Of a DNA stretch of 41,728 nucleotides, positions 1 through 8,839 are shown piece by piece (the first letter of the stretch is position 1; each line of letters starts with the position of its first letter). The notes under the pieces were generated by a model. The model did no database searches, was not told the origin of the DNA, and worked only from the letters and a program-made list of their open reading frames with translations. The stretch covers positions 1 to 41,728 of the forward strand of contig NZ_JYNX01000038.1 in NCBI RefSeq assembly GCF_001044255.1, in the 5' to 3' direction. A program made the translations under genes and the position numbers. Source of the DNA: Mycolicibacterium chubuense (GTDB lineage: Bacteria > Actinomycetota > Actinomycetes > Mycobacteriales > Mycobacteriaceae).

Positions 1-395
1 CGGCGCGCCCCCGCGGCCAGGGCGGCGTCGACCAGCTGGCCGACGCCGCGGGTGTGCGCGTCGAGCGCGGTGCGCACCGTCGGCGGACCGCCGAGCAGCG
101 CCAGTCCGCACGCCTGCGCGCACTCGAGGTAGGCGGTCGCCGGCGATTCCGGGTCGAACACCCAACGGGCATCGACCTCGACGTCCAGCGGTCCGCTGAC
201 CCGCTCGGTGCGCACCTCGCCGAGCCGACCCGCCAGCACGTCGGCGAATCCCGGGCCGCCGTCGGACTGCGGAGCCAGGATCAGCCGGTCCTCGGCGCGG
301 GCGGCGTGCCAGCCCGTCGCGATGCACTGCGCGGCCTGCACCGCGGTCAGGCTGTCGCCGAACGAATCCGGCGCGATCAGAACGGTCCGGGTCAT
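1..395 (-). CDS. Glycerate kinase, N-terminal part (runs off the window edge)
   Basis: The minus-strand frame begins at ATG 395 with [18 protein letters not shown], the start typical of GlxK-type glycerate kinases (IAPDSFKGSLTA in relatives), followed by a Ser/Asp/Gly-rich [12 protein letters not shown] stretch. The family phosphorylates glycerate with ATP in glycerate and serine metabolism. Only about 131 residues are present; the rest lies left of the window. The M. tuberculosis equivalent at this place is Rv2205c, which I recall as a glycerate kinase-like protein. A TAGTCT box 6 nt upstream supports this start and a leaderless mRNA. The family usually has K or R after DSF; here it is G, so the exact substrate is uncertain. 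Confidence 0.85.
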   Translation of the reverse strand, partial: MTRTVLIAPDSFGDSLTAVQAAQCIATGWHAARAEDRLILAPQSDGGPGFADVLAGRLGEVRTERVSGPLDVEVDARWVFDPESPATAYLECAQACGLALLGGPPTVRTALDAHTRGVGQLVDAALAAGAR

Positions 396-401
396 CCCGG
401 C

Positions 402-407
402 AGACTA
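402..407 (-). promoter_or_regulatory. -10 box (TAGTCT) for the glycerate kinase gene
   Basis: TAGTCT on the minus strand ends 6 nt before ATG 395. This is the spacing expected if transcription begins at the A of the start codon (leaderless). No clear -35 was seen. Confidence 0.5.
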
Positions 408-476
408 GGACGTGGTCCCACCCGCTGCATGTCGCCGCGACGCGCCCTCGCCGCCTCCCCCGCGATCCGCGCGAAG

Positions 477-482
477 TAACCT
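477..482 (+). promoter_or_regulatory. -10 box (TAACCT) for the DUF3043 gene
   Basis: TAACCT lies 7 nt before GTG 490. It supports GTG 490 over the upstream in-frame start at 412 and suggests a leaderless transcript. Confidence 0.5.
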
Positions 483-489
483 GGCAGGC

Positions 490-1176
490 GTGAAGCTGCT
501 GGGCCGCAAGAACGACGACTCCGGGGACGATCCGGCGGGTTCGGCGTCCGCCGACGACCGCGCTGCGACCTCCGGTCCCGCCTCCGCCGCCCGTGCGGCC
601 ACCGCGCCCAAGGGCAAGCCGACGCCCAAGCGCAGCGAGGCGAGCCGTCGCCGCGGACCGGTCGCGCCCGCCCCCATGACCAGCGCGGAGGCGCGACGCC
701 GGCGCAAGGAGCTGCGCGGCCCGAAGTTGTCCCGCGAGGAGCGCAAGGCCGAGAAGGCCGAACGCCGGTCCGACATGGCGCAGCGGCGCGAGCGGATGAT
801 GGCTGGCGACGACGCCTACCTGTTGCCGCGCGACAAGGGCCCCGTGCGCAAGTACGTGCGCGACGTGGTGGATTCCCGGCGCAATGTGCTCGGGCTGTTC
901 ATGCCGTCGGCGCTGGGCCTGATCCTGGTGATGCTGGCGGTGCCGTCGGTGCAGGTGCAGCAGCTGCTGTCCCCCGCGATGCTCGTGCTCGTCCTGATCA
1001 TGGTCGTCGACGGCTTCTTCCTGGGCCGCCGAGTGAACCGGTTGGTCGACGAGAAGTTCCCGGGCAACACCGAATCGGGCTGGAAGCTCGGCTTCTACGC
1101 TGCCAGCCGGGCCTCGCAGCTGCGCCGGATGCGTGCGCCGCGTCCCGCGGTCGAGCGCGGCGCCACCGTGGCTTGA
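490..1176 (+). CDS. DUF3043 family membrane protein (Rv2206-like)
   Basis: A 228-aa protein starting VKLLGRKNDD. The N-terminal 110 residues are rich in Ala, Pro, Lys and Arg and look disordered. Then comes a conserved-looking segment (PRDKGPVRKYVRDVVDSRRN) and two hydrophobic segments at about residues 136-155 and 160-178, ending in a basic tail. This matches the DUF3043 proteins of actinobacteria; M. tuberculosis Rv2206 occupies the same position next to cobT. The function is unknown; a membrane location is inferred. GTG 490 is chosen because of the TAACCT box 7 nt upstream; an in-frame GTG at 412 would add an unlikely 26-residue lead. cobT follows after 26 bp on the same strand. Confidence 0.85.
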   Translation: MKLLGRKNDDSGDDPAGSASADDRAATSGPASAARAATAPKGKPTPKRSEASRRRGPVAPAPMTSAEARRRRKELRGPKLSREERKAEKAERRSDMAQRRERMMAGDDAYLLPRDKGPVRKYVRDVVDSRRNVLGLFMPSALGLILVMLAVPSVQVQQLLSPAMLVLVLIMVVDGFFLGRRVNRLVDEKFPGNTESGWKLGFYAASRASQLRRMRAPRPAVERGATVA

Positions 1177-1202
1177 TGGCCGCGGTGACCTGGGTGTCAT
1201 AG

Positions 1203-2246
1203 GTGTCCTACTTCCCCGATATCGCCCCGCCCGATCCCGACGCTGCCGCCGCGGCGCGGGACCGTCAGGCGCGCCTGACCAAGCCCGCCGGCGCGCTGGG
1301 CCGCCTCGAAGACCTGTCGGTGTGGGTGTCCTCATGCCAGAGCTCTTGTCCGCCAAAGCAATTCGAGCGTGCCCGGGTCGTGGTGTTCGCCGGGGACCAC
1401 GGCGTCGCCACGGCGGGCGTGTCCGCCTATCCGCCTGAGGTGACGGCCGCCATGATGGCGAACTTCGCCGCGGGCGGCGCGGCGGTCAACGTGCTCGCCG
1501 GCATCGCCGATGCGACGGTGCGGATCGCCGACATCGCGATCGACACCGACGAACCGCTGTCGCCGGCGGTGGGCGCGCACAAGATCCGCCGGTCGAGTGG
1601 CAACATCGCCGTCGAGGACGCGCTGACCCCCGACGAGGTCGTGGCCGCGATCGAAGCGGGCCGTGCGATCGCCGACGAGGAGGTCGACGCCGGAGCCGAT
1701 CTGCTGATCGCCGGCGACATGGGGATCGGCAACACCACCCCCGCGACCACACTGGTGGCCGCACTGACGAACACCGAGCCGGTCGCGGTGGTCGGCCGGG
1801 GCACCGGGGTCGACGACGCCGGCTGGGCACGCAAGACCGCCGCGATCCGCGACGCGCTGTACCGCACCCGCCGACTCTCCGCGGATCCCGTTGCGCTGCT
1901 GCGGATCTGCGGCGGCGCCGACCTGGCGGCGATGACGGGGTTCTGCGCGCAGGCCGCGGTGCGACGGACCCCGGTGCTGCTCGACGGCGTGGTGGTGACG
2001 GCCGCGGCGCTGGCCGCCGAACGGCTGGCGCCCGGCGCCCGGCAGTGGTGGCAGGCGGGGCACCGCTCCACCGAGCCCGCCCACACGCTGGCGCTGCGGG
2101 AGCTCGGGCTGGAGCCGATCGTCGAACTGGGCATGCGGCTCGGTGAGGGCTCGGGCGCGCTGGTCGCCCTCCCGGTGCTGCGCGCCGCGGTGGCGACCCT
2201 GGCCACGATGGCCACGTTCGAAGAGGCCGGGATCAGCGAGGGCTGA
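1203..2246 (+). CDS. cobT: Nicotinate-nucleotide--dimethylbenzimidazole phosphoribosyltransferase
   Basis: CobT activates dimethylbenzimidazole to alpha-ribazole phosphate for the lower ligand of cobalamin. The 347-aa protein has the family features: [12 protein letters not shown] near the N-terminus, [33 protein letters not shown], and LGEGSGA with Glu315 in the position of the catalytic glutamate. Length is normal. The start is GTG 1203, with no obvious Shine-Dalgarno sequence. cobS begins 2 nt after the stop, so the two are probably co-translated and perform successive late steps of cobalamin assembly. cobU/cobP, found beside them in some bacteria, is not in this window. Confidence 0.96.
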   Translation: MSYFPDIAPPDPDAAAAARDRQARLTKPAGALGRLEDLSVWVSSCQSSCPPKQFERARVVVFAGDHGVATAGVSAYPPEVTAAMMANFAAGGAAVNVLAGIADATVRIADIAIDTDEPLSPAVGAHKIRRSSGNIAVEDALTPDEVVAAIEAGRAIADEEVDAGADLLIAGDMGIGNTTPATTLVAALTNTEPVAVVGRGTGVDDAGWARKTAAIRDALYRTRRLSADPVALLRICGGADLAAMTGFCAQAAVRRTPVLLDGVVVTAAALAAERLAPGARQWWQAGHRSTEPAHTLALRELGLEPIVELGMRLGEGSGALVALPVLRAAVATLATMATFEEAGISEG

Positions 2247-2248
2247 TC

Positions 2249-2980
2249 GTGTTCGGTTCCGTGGCAGGCGCTCTGGCTTTCGCGACGATCCTCCCGGTGC
2301 CGGCATCGCGCAGCGCGGGCATCGGTCGCGGCGTCATGGCCGCGCTGCCGCTGGCCGGTGTCGCTGTCGGCGGCGTCGCGGCGGCGGTGCTTGCGGGCGG
2401 GTTCTGGGCGTTCGGGGAGGCGAGCCCGCTCGCCGGCGCGGTGGCCGTGGTCGCCCTGCTGCTGATCACCCGCGGGCTGCACATCGACGGACTCGCCGAC
2501 ACCACCGACGCACTCGGCTGTTACGGACCACCCGAGCGGGCCCTGGCCGTGATGCGCGAAGGCACCGTGGGCCCGTTCGGCGTGGCCGCGGTCGCCGCCA
2601 CGATCCTGCTGCAGGCGCTGGCGTTCGCCCACGCCGGCTGGGCCGCGGTGATCGTCGCCGTGACCGCGGGCCGGGTGGCCGCCGTGACCGCGTGCCGGCG
2701 GGGCGTTCCGCCGGCGACGGGCAGCACCATGGGCGGCCGGGTGGCGGGCACCCAGCCCGCCTGGGTGGTCGGGGCGTGGGTGGCCGCCGTCGCCGTCGCG
2801 GCCGTCCCCGTCTGCGCCCGCGCGTGGCAGGGCCCCGTCGCGGTGCTGGTCGCGGTGGCCGCCGCAGTCCTCCTGGTGGCGCACTGCGTGCGCCGGTTCG
2901 GCGGTGTCACCGGTGATGTGCTCGGCGCCGCGGTCGAGGTGACGACGACGGTCGCCGCGCTCGGGTTGGCGATCGGCTAG
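2249..2980 (+). CDS. cobS: Adenosylcobinamide-GDP ribazoletransferase (cobalamin synthase)
   Basis: CobS joins adenosylcobinamide-GDP and alpha-ribazole (phosphate) in the membrane, the last step of cobalamin assembly. The 243-aa protein is hydrophobic throughout, with about six membrane segments. The family signature [16 protein letters not shown] is at about residues 75-90, including the acidic residues thought to bind metal, and the start FATILPVPA is typical. GTG 2249 lies just after the cobT stop. The stop TAG shares the CTAG tetranucleotide (2977-2980) with the ilvE stop on the other strand, so the two genes converge with a 4-bp overlap. Confidence 0.95.
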   Translation: MFGSVAGALAFATILPVPASRSAGIGRGVMAALPLAGVAVGGVAAAVLAGGFWAFGEASPLAGAVAVVALLLITRGLHIDGLADTTDALGCYGPPERALAVMREGTVGPFGVAAVAATILLQALAFAHAGWAAVIVAVTAGRVAAVTACRRGVPPATGSTMGGRVAGTQPAWVVGAWVAAVAVAAVPVCARAWQGPVAVLVAVAAAVLLVAHCVRRFGGVTGDVLGAAVEVTTTVAALGLAIG

Positions 2981-4080
2981 TCGAGCCGGGCCATCCACCC
3001 GTGGGTGTCGGCGAACGTGCCCCGCTGGATGCCGGTCAACGTGTCGCGCAGCGCCATCGTGATCTCGCCGGGCTCGCCGTCGGCGATGGTGAATTCGCCG
3101 TCGGTGTGCTTGACGTGGGAGACCGGGGTGATGACGGCGGCGGTGCCGCAGGCGAACACCTCGGTGATCTCCCCCGCGGCGGCCTTCTTCTGCCACTCGT
3201 CGACGTCGATCTTGCGCTCTTCGACCGCGAAGCCGGCGTCAGTGGCCAACTGCAGCAACGAATCTCGCGTGATCCCCGGCAGCAGCGAACCCGACAGCTC
3301 CGGGGTGACAAGTCGCGCCGTGCCGCCGCTGCCGAAGACGAAGAACAGGTTCATGCCGCCCATCTCCTCGACGTAGCGGCGTTCGATCGCGTCGAGCCAG
3401 ACCACCTGGTCGCATCCGTGGTCGGCGGCTTCGGCCTGGGCCAGCAGCGAGGCCGCGTAGTTGCCGCCGAACTTGGCGGCGCCCGTGCCACCGGGTGAGG
3501 CGCGCACGTACTCGTGGGACAGCCACACACTGACGGGCTTGATGCCGCGCGGGAAGTACGCGCCGGCCGGCGAGCCGATCACGAGGTACCGGTAGTGGTT
3601 GGCGGGCCGCACACCCAGTCCCGGTTCGGTCGCGATGATGAACGGCCGCAGGTACAGCGATTCCTCGCCGCCCGCCGGCGGAACCCACTGCCCGTCGACG
3701 GCGATCAGCTGGCGCAGCGACTCGAGGAACACGTCCTGCGGCAGCTCTGGGATCGCCAGCCGACGCGCCGAGGACTGCAGCCTCGCGGCGTTGGCCTCCG
3801 GCCGGAACGACACGATGGACCCGTCGCCCCAGCGGTAGGCCTTGAGCCCCTCGAACACCTCCTGCGCGTAGTGCAGAACGATCGCCGAAGGGTCGAGTTC
3901 GATGGGCCCGTAGGGCAGCACGCGGGCGTCGTGCCAGCCCTCGCCGGCGGTGTAGTCGATCGACACCATGTGGTCGGTGAAGAACTTGCCGAAGCCGGGG
4001 TTCCCGAGGATCTCGGCACGTACCTCGTCGCTCGCCGGGCTCGCGGAGCGATCGACGGTGAACGAGAGGCCTTCAGTCAT
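2977..4080 (-). CDS. ilvE: Branched-chain amino acid aminotransferase
   Basis: IlvE is a PLP enzyme that transfers the amino group between glutamate and the 2-oxo acids of Leu, Ile and Val. The 367-aa protein is a class IV aminotransferase: [14 protein letters not shown] (about residues 71-84), [11 protein letters not shown], and [14 protein letters not shown] with the PLP lysine at Lys203. The C-terminal [14 protein letters not shown] motif is also present. Length agrees with M. tuberculosis IlvE (Rv2210c, about 368 aa). ATG 4080 is chosen because a TACAAT box lies 7 nt upstream; the open frame continues far upstream only as an antisense shadow of gcvT. Rv2209, found between cobS and ilvE in M. 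tuberculosis, is absent. Confidence 0.97.
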   Translation of the reverse strand: MTEGLSFTVDRSASPASDEVRAEILGNPGFGKFFTDHMVSIDYTAGEGWHDARVLPYGPIELDPSAIVLHYAQEVFEGLKAYRWGDGSIVSFRPEANAARLQSSARRLAIPELPQDVFLESLRQLIAVDGQWVPPAGGEESLYLRPFIIATEPGLGVRPANHYRYLVIGSPAGAYFPRGIKPVSVWLSHEYVRASPGGTGAAKFGGNYAASLLAQAEAADHGCDQVVWLDAIERRYVEEMGGMNLFFVFGSGGTARLVTPELSGSLLPGITRDSLLQLATDAGFAVEERKIDVDEWQKKAAAGEITEVFACGTAAVITPVSHVKHTDGEFTIADGEPGEITMALRDTLTGIQRGTFADTHGWMARLD

Positions 4081-4087
4081 GCAGGCG

Positions 4088-4093
4088 ATTGTA
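4088..4093 (-). promoter_or_regulatory. -10 box (TACAAT) for ilvE
   Basis: TACAAT on the minus strand, 7 nt before ATG 4080, close to the sigma-A consensus. It implies a leaderless ilvE transcript starting inside the 32-bp gap after gcvT. Confidence 0.6.
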
Positions 4094-4112
4094 TAACCGC
4101 CTGGCGAGCGAT

Positions 4113-5210
4113 TTACCGCGTGCGGGTGTCCACGAACGGCGGTTTGACGACCTCGCATTCGACGGCGCGGCCGCGCACGTCGACGCTCACGCGTGCGCCG
4201 TCGGCGATGTCGGCGGCGGTGTCGATCAGTGCCAGCGCGATCCCGACTTTCAGTGTGGGCGAGAACGTTCCGGACGTGGTGACCCCGATCGGGGTGGTGC
4301 CGTCGAGCACGGTCAGCTCGCCGCGCAGCACGCCGCGGCCGACGGCGCGCAGACCCCGCAGAGTGCGCCTCGGGCCGGCCTCCTTCTCGGCGAGCAGGGC
4401 GTCGCGGCCCCAGAACGCGTCTTTCTTCCAGCCGACCGCCCACCCGCAGCGGGCCTGCAGCGGCGAGATGTCCCGGGACAGTTCGTGGCCGTGCAGCGGA
4501 TAGCCCATCTCGGTGCGCAGCGTGTCGCGGGCGCCGAGCCCGGCCAGTTCGCCACCCGCGCCGCGCACGCCCTCGACCAGCGCGTCGAACACCACCGCGG
4601 CCTGATCCCAGGACGGCAGCAATTCGTAGCCGTGTTCGCCGGTGTAGCCGGTCCGGCACACCCGGACGTCCACGCCGCGGAAATCGGCGTCGGCGTAGCC
4701 CATGTAGTCCATGTCGGTCGGCAGCCCCAGGCCGCCGACCACCTCGGCGGACTTGGGCCCCTGCACGGCGAGGACCGCGCGGGAGCGGTGCTCGTCGGTG
4801 ATGGTCAGCCCGGCGGGCGCCCGCTCCTTCAGGGCCGCGACGACGTCGGCGGTGTTGGCCGCGTTGGGCACCAGGAAGATCTCGTCGTCGGAGACGTAGT
4901 AGGCGATCAGGTCGTCGATGACGCCGCCGTCGTCGGTGCAGCACAGCGTGTACTGGGCTTTGCCGGGGCCGATGCGGCCCAGGTCGTTGGTGAACGCGGA
5001 GTTGACGTACTCGGCGGCACCTGGGCCCGTGACCAGCGCCTTGCCCAGGTGGCTGACGTCGAACAGGCCGACGGTGGTGCGGGTCGCGGTGTGCTCGGCG
5101 ACGGTGCCGGCGTAGGACACCGGCATCAGCCAGCCCCCGAATTCGGCGAAGGTCGCTCCGAGCTCGCGGTGCCGGTCCTCGAGCGGGCCGGTCAACGGGT
5201 TGTCACTCAC
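4113..5210 (-). CDS. gcvT: Glycine cleavage system T protein (aminomethyltransferase)
   Basis: GcvT moves the methylene group from aminomethyl-lipoyl GcvH to tetrahydrofolate, releasing ammonia. The 365-aa protein shows the family start [19 protein letters not shown], then [20 protein letters not shown], the folate-binding core with [18 protein letters not shown], and the C-terminal beta-barrel with [17 protein letters not shown] 5210 (VSDNPLTG) is preferred over the in-frame start at 5258, because a TAGTGT box lies 8 nt before it and the upstream extension would run into pepB. It shares a 40-bp divergent promoter region with pepB. Rv2212, an adenylyl cyclase gene between these two in M. tuberculosis, is missing. 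Confidence 0.96.
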   Translation of the reverse strand: MSDNPLTGPLEDRHRELGATFAEFGGWLMPVSYAGTVAEHTATRTTVGLFDVSHLGKALVTGPGAAEYVNSAFTNDLGRIGPGKAQYTLCCTDDGGVIDDLIAYYVSDDEIFLVPNAANTADVVAALKERAPAGLTITDEHRSRAVLAVQGPKSAEVVGGLGLPTDMDYMGYADADFRGVDVRVCRTGYTGEHGYELLPSWDQAAVVFDALVEGVRGAGGELAGLGARDTLRTEMGYPLHGHELSRDISPLQARCGWAVGWKKDAFWGRDALLAEKEAGPRRTLRGLRAVGRGVLRGELTVLDGTTPIGVTTSGTFSPTLKVGIALALIDTAADIADGARVSVDVRGRAVECEVVKPPFVDTRTR

Positions 5211-5218
5211 GCCCAACC

Positions 5219-5224
5219 ACACTA
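5219..5224 (-). promoter_or_regulatory. -10 box (TAGTGT) for gcvT
   Basis: TAGTGT on the minus strand, 8 nt before GTG 5210. It stands back to back with the pepB box at 5237-5242, so the two promoters must share DNA. Confidence 0.45.
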
Positions 5225-5236
5225 GTAGGCAGTGGC

Positions 5237-5242
5237 TAGGGT
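5237..5242 (+). promoter_or_regulatory. -10 box (TAGGGT) for pepB
   Basis: TAGGGT ends 8 nt before GTG 5251, consistent with a leaderless pepB mRNA. Confidence 0.5.
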
Positions 5243-5250
5243 GAATCCCC

Positions 5251-6774
5251 GTGAGCACCCCACCTGGCTATCAGTCCTCCACTGTCAGCGTCGCCGCCGC
5301 ACTGCCCAAGCGCTCTGTCGCCTCGTCGGTGCTGATCGTGCCGGTCGTCAGCGTGGGCGACGACGACCCGACGGCCACCGTGGTCGCCGGCTCCTTCCTG
5401 CCCGACGCAGCAGTGCGCGAGATCGAGGCCGCGCTGAAGGCGCTCGGCGCCAAGGGGGGCAGCGAGCAGCTGACCCGGCTGGTCGTGCCGTCGCTGCCGG
5501 TGGGCAGCGTGCTCGCGGTCGGGCTGGGCAAGAGCCGCGACGAGTGGCCGGCCGAGACGATCCGGCGCGCGGCCGGGGCCGCGGCGCGCTCCCTGTCGGG
5601 CGTGGAGTCGGTGCTGACCACGCTGTCGGCCCTGGACCTGGAGGGCGCGATCGAAGGTCTGATCCTGGGCTCCTACCGGTTCTCCGAGTTCCGCAGCACC
5701 AAGACCGCACCCAAGGACGCGGGGCTGCGCCGGATCACCGCGCTCACCCCGGACACGAAGTCGGCCACCAAGGACGCGGCCGCCCGCGCGGAGGCGATCG
5801 CGACGGCGGTGGCGACCGCCCGGGACTTCGTCAACACCCCGCCGAGCCATCTGTTCCCGGCCGAATTCGCCAAGCGCGCAAAGGCTTTGGGTGACGCCGC
5901 GGGCCTCGAGGTGGAGGTGCTCGACGAGAAGGTGCTGACCAAGGACGGCTACGGCGGCATCATCGGCGTCGGTAAGGGCTCGTCGCGTCCGCCCCGTCTG
6001 GTGCGGCTCGTTCACCGCGGCGGCAAGGGTCGCAAACCGACCACGGTCGCCCTGGTGGGCAAGGGCATCACGTTCGACACCGGCGGCATCTCGATCAAGC
6101 CGGCGGCCAACATGCATCACATGACCTCTGACATGGGGGGCGCCGCGGCGGTGATCGCCACGGTGGTGCTCGCGGCGCGCCAGAAGCTGCCGATCGACGT
6201 GATCGCGACGGTGCCGATGGCCGAGAACATGCCGTCGGGAACCGCGCAGCGTCCCGGTGACGTGCTGACCCAGTACGGCGGCACCACCGTGGAGGTGCTC
6301 AACACCGACGCCGAGGGCCGGTTGATCCTGGCCGACGCGATCGTGCGCGCCTGCGAGGACAAGCCGCAGTATCTGATCGAGACGTCGACGCTGACCGGCG
6401 CGCAGATCGTCGCGCTCGGCTCGCGCACGCCGGGGGTGATGGGCAGCGACGAGTTCCGTGACCGCGTCGCCGACATCTCGCAGTCCGTCGGTGAGAACGG
6501 TTGGGCGATGCCGCTGCCCGAGGAACTCAAGGACGACCTGAAGTCGACGGTGGCCGATCTGGCCAACGTCAGCGGTTCGCGCTTCGCGGGCATGTTGGTC
6601 GCCGGGACGTATCTGCGGGAGTTCGTCGCCGACGGGGTGGCGTGGGTGCACATCGACGTCGCGGCGCCCGCGTACAACTCCGGGGGGCCGTGGGGTTACA
6701 CACCCAAGGGCGGCACCGGGGTGCCGACGCGGACGATGTTCGCGGTCCTGGAGGACATCGCAGCCAACGGCTGA
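5251..6774 (+). CDS. pepB: Leucyl aminopeptidase (M17 family)
   Basis: A two-metal (Zn/Mn) cytosolic aminopeptidase that removes N-terminal residues, Leu in particular, from peptides. The 507-aa protein has the N-terminal macro-like M17 domain (about 1-170) and the catalytic domain with metal and catalytic residues in [16 protein letters not shown] (about 269-284), [13 protein letters not shown], and the M17 signature NTDAEGRL (351-358), followed by LADAI. The C-terminal [15 protein letters not shown] is also typical. Start GTG 5251 fits the TAGGGT box. The gene converges with the ephD-like gene 190 bp downstream. It corresponds to M. tuberculosis Rv2213 (PepB). Confidence 0.96.
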   Translation: MSTPPGYQSSTVSVAAALPKRSVASSVLIVPVVSVGDDDPTATVVAGSFLPDAAVREIEAALKALGAKGGSEQLTRLVVPSLPVGSVLAVGLGKSRDEWPAETIRRAAGAAARSLSGVESVLTTLSALDLEGAIEGLILGSYRFSEFRSTKTAPKDAGLRRITALTPDTKSATKDAAARAEAIATAVATARDFVNTPPSHLFPAEFAKRAKALGDAAGLEVEVLDEKVLTKDGYGGIIGVGKGSSRPPRLVRLVHRGGKGRKPTTVALVGKGITFDTGGISIKPAANMHHMTSDMGGAAAVIATVVLAARQKLPIDVIATVPMAENMPSGTAQRPGDVLTQYGGTTVEVLNTDAEGRLILADAIVRACEDKPQYLIETSTLTGAQIVALGSRTPGVMGSDEFRDRVADISQSVGENGWAMPLPEELKDDLKSTVADLANVSGSRFAGMLVAGTYLREFVADGVAWVHIDVAAPAYNSGGPWGYTPKGGTGVPTRTMFAVLEDIAANG

Positions 6775-6964
6775 GGCTCACCACTCCAGCCGCTTCCGGG
6801 TCCATGGACTCGAGGTGTCCGGCGAGGCGACGTATTGCGCCTGCCGGGAAGACCATTCGACGCGGTAGGTGTCTCACGCGGCCCGGGCGGGGTAACCGAC
6901 ACCGAACCTGATGGCGCACGCGCTATCACCACTCCCCAACGACGCAACCAACCGTGCCGCGGGC

Positions 6965-8320
6965 TCACACGATGTTTCCGCCGCGCGCGGCACTGCGCAT
7001 GGCCTGCGGCGCGGCGTGCGCGATCCCGTATACGAGGTAGGCCTCCGGGGTAACCGGGCGGACCGCCTTGTTCTTCGTCACCGCGGCGACGATCGCGCGG
7101 GCCACCTTCTCCGGCCCGTAACGGCGGACCGCGAAGCCGCGCTTGGCCCGCGCCCGCAACGTCTCCACATCCCGGCCCTTCGCGTCGGGCAGCGAAAACC
7201 GCGTGGTGTTCACGATGTTGGTGCCGATCACGCCCGGACAGATCGTGGTCAACCCGATACCGGCCGAATCCAGTTCTGCGCGTAGACAATCCGAGAACAT
7301 GAACACCGCTGCCTTGGAGGTGCAGTAGGCGTTCATCAGATTCACCGGCGTGTACGACGCCATCGACGCGACGTTGACGATGTGGCCGCCGGTACCCCGC
7401 TCGACCAGCCGCCGACCGAACGCGCGGCACCCGTTGACCACGCCGCCGAAGTTGATGTCGAACACGCGGTCGAACTCCTCGGCCGGGGTGTCGAGAAAGA
7501 AGCCGGCATGCCCGACGCCGGCATTGTTGACCACCACATCGGGCACACCGTGCGCCGTGCACACCTCCTCGGCGAACGCCTCCATCGCCGCGGTGTCGGC
7601 CACGTCGACGAGGTAGCTGTGCGCGATCGCACCGGCCTCGGCGAGCAGGCGGGCCGTCTCGGCCAGACCGTCGGCGTCGACATCGCTGATGATCAGCTCC
7701 GCGCCTTCCCTCGCGAACGCCAGGGCAGTCTCGCGCCCGATGCCGCTCCCCGCCCCGGTGACCGACACCAGGGTGTCGCCGAAACTCCCCCGCGACCGTC
7801 CGACCTCGGCGCGCCGCAGTTCCCGCGCCGCGGGTGCGCCCTCGAGATGCTCGACGAGTTGACGCACCGAGCGGGCGTACACCTGCGGGTGGGTGGTCGG
7901 CGTGGGCCTGCCCGTCGTCACCACCCGCCGCCACAGCCGGGGCACCCGCGCGGCGAGATCGTCGTCGCCCTTCCCGGAGCCGACGATCAGCTGCACCGGC
8001 ACCGCGACCCGGTCCGGGGGCAGCGCGGCGCGCTGCCGCCGGCCGGGCAGTCCGCGCCGCCGGGCGGGCACCGACACCGTCACCGACGCGACGTGATCAA
8101 CGGCGTCGGGGCGCGCCAGGTACTCCCACACCGCAGCGGCCGCAGTATCCGCCGCGACGACGTGCACCGGCTCGCGCCCGGTCAGCGCGGCCGCCAATCC
8201 GTCCGCGCTGCAGCGCTCGACACGGGCGGAGCCGTCGAGTTGCGCGGCCACGTCGTCCCAGATGCCGGAGGTGTCGGGGTGCGCGTGCACCGCCATGATG
8301 GTCGGCCCGTCGATGTCCAC
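6965..8320 (-). CDS. EphD-like protein: degenerate alpha/beta-hydrolase fused to an SDR dehydrogenase
   Basis: A 451-aa two-part protein. Residues about 175-451 are a complete short-chain dehydrogenase: VSVTGAGSGIGRE (NAD(P)-binding TGxxxGIG), VVNNAGVG (NNAG), the catalytic Ser in IVNVASMAS, and YCTSK (YxxxK). The protein matches M. tuberculosis EphD (Rv2214c, about 592 aa, epoxide hydrolase plus SDR) end to end, but the hydrolase half is about 140 residues shorter. The oxyanion HG motif reads VHAHPDTSGIWDDV. The nucleophile region reads VVAADTAAA where I recall AHDWGS in EphD. The lid is gone, and the final His (GHFSPMSHP in EphD) is replaced in TGRPTPTTHP. So it is probably an active SDR with a non-catalytic hydrolase shell. 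GTG 8320 is the likely start; ATG 8296 is possible. Confidence 0.85.
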   Translation of the reverse strand: MDIDGPTIMAVHAHPDTSGIWDDVAAQLDGSARVERCSADGLAAALTGREPVHVVAADTAAAAVWEYLARPDAVDHVASVTVSVPARRRGLPGRRQRAALPPDRVAVPVQLIVGSGKGDDDLAARVPRLWRRVVTTGRPTPTTHPQVYARSVRQLVEHLEGAPAARELRRAEVGRSRGSFGDTLVSVTGAGSGIGRETALAFAREGAELIISDVDADGLAETARLLAEAGAIAHSYLVDVADTAAMEAFAEEVCTAHGVPDVVVNNAGVGHAGFFLDTPAEEFDRVFDINFGGVVNGCRAFGRRLVERGTGGHIVNVASMASYTPVNLMNAYCTSKAAVFMFSDCLRAELDSAGIGLTTICPGVIGTNIVNTTRFSLPDAKGRDVETLRARAKRGFAVRRYGPEKVARAIVAAVTKNKAVRPVTPEAYLVYGIAHAAPQAMRSAARGGNIV

Positions 8321-8334
8321 GAGCCCGCACGCTA

Positions 8335-8685
8335 CTAGCGGTCCAGCTCCTCGCGGGCGGCGCGCTTGCGCTCGATCCTCTTGCGGGCGTCGTAGTCGCG
8401 CATGCGCTGCGGGTAGCCGACCTTCTGCACGTCGTAGACCGGGATCTTCAACCGGTCCGACAGCCGGCGCGCGCCGGCGTAACCGCCCGCCCTGCGCCGG
8501 GTCCATTCGCCATCGGCGGCGACGAGCACGACCGTCACATCCGTGACCGTCGTCTTCGGCTCGACGAACGCCTCGACGCCCGTGTGCTCGGCAACCCACT
8601 GCTGCAGGTAGCGCAGATCGGCGGCCCGGTCGGTGGCGGTGCCGCCGCCACGTCGCCGACCGCGAAGTACGTCGAACAGTCCCAC
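8335..8685 (-). CDS. Small conserved-looking protein of unknown function
   Basis: A 116-aa protein starting [15 protein letters not shown]. The middle (about 25-85) looks like a small alpha/beta domain ([20 protein letters not shown], then [20 protein letters not shown]), followed by [19 protein letters not shown] and a very basic, probably helical C-terminal tail ([17 protein letters not shown]). A Shine-Dalgarno AAGGAGCGACC lies just upstream of GTG 8685. The stop is 14 nt before the ephD-like start, so the two genes are probably one transcript. I do not recognise a named family. The basic tail might bind nucleic acid, but that is a guess. The frame remains open far upstream only because it is antisense to the Glu-Pro repeats of dlaT. 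Confidence 0.8.
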   Translation of the reverse strand: MGLFDVLRGRRRGGGTATDRAADLRYLQQWVAEHTGVEAFVEPKTTVTDVTVVLVAADGEWTRRRAGGYAGARRLSDRLKIPVYDVQKVGYPQRMRDYDARKRIERKRAAREELDR

Positions 8686-8763
8686 CTGGGGTCGCTCCTT
8701 CCCGCTGCCGCACCCCTCGGTTTCGATAGTGCCAGAGCGGTCAGTAGCCACGTCTGCGGCGAA

Positions 8764-8779
8764 ACGTCCCGCGGGACGT
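8764..8779. promoter_or_regulatory. Perfect 16-bp palindrome upstream of dlaT
   Basis: ACGTCCCGCGGGACGT reads the same on both strands. It lies in the 154-bp divergent gap between the 116-aa gene and dlaT, about 60 bp before the dlaT start. It has no loop and no T tract, so a dimeric repressor or activator operator is more likely than a terminator. The binding protein is unknown. Confidence 0.45.
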
Positions 8780-8839
8780 GACAGGATGGGATCCGACACC
8801 TCAAGACTGCGACCGACCGTGCAAGGGAGCCACGACACT

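Noticed and set aside
4081-4944. N-terminal extension of the ilvE frame
   Set aside because: Overlaps gcvT in another frame on the same strand; IlvE has its normal start and promoter at 4080.
6800-6809. 10-bp palindrome GTCCATGGAC in the gap between pepB and the EphD-like gene
   Set aside because: Short and without loop or T tract; the 190-bp gap otherwise shows no gene or convincing terminator.
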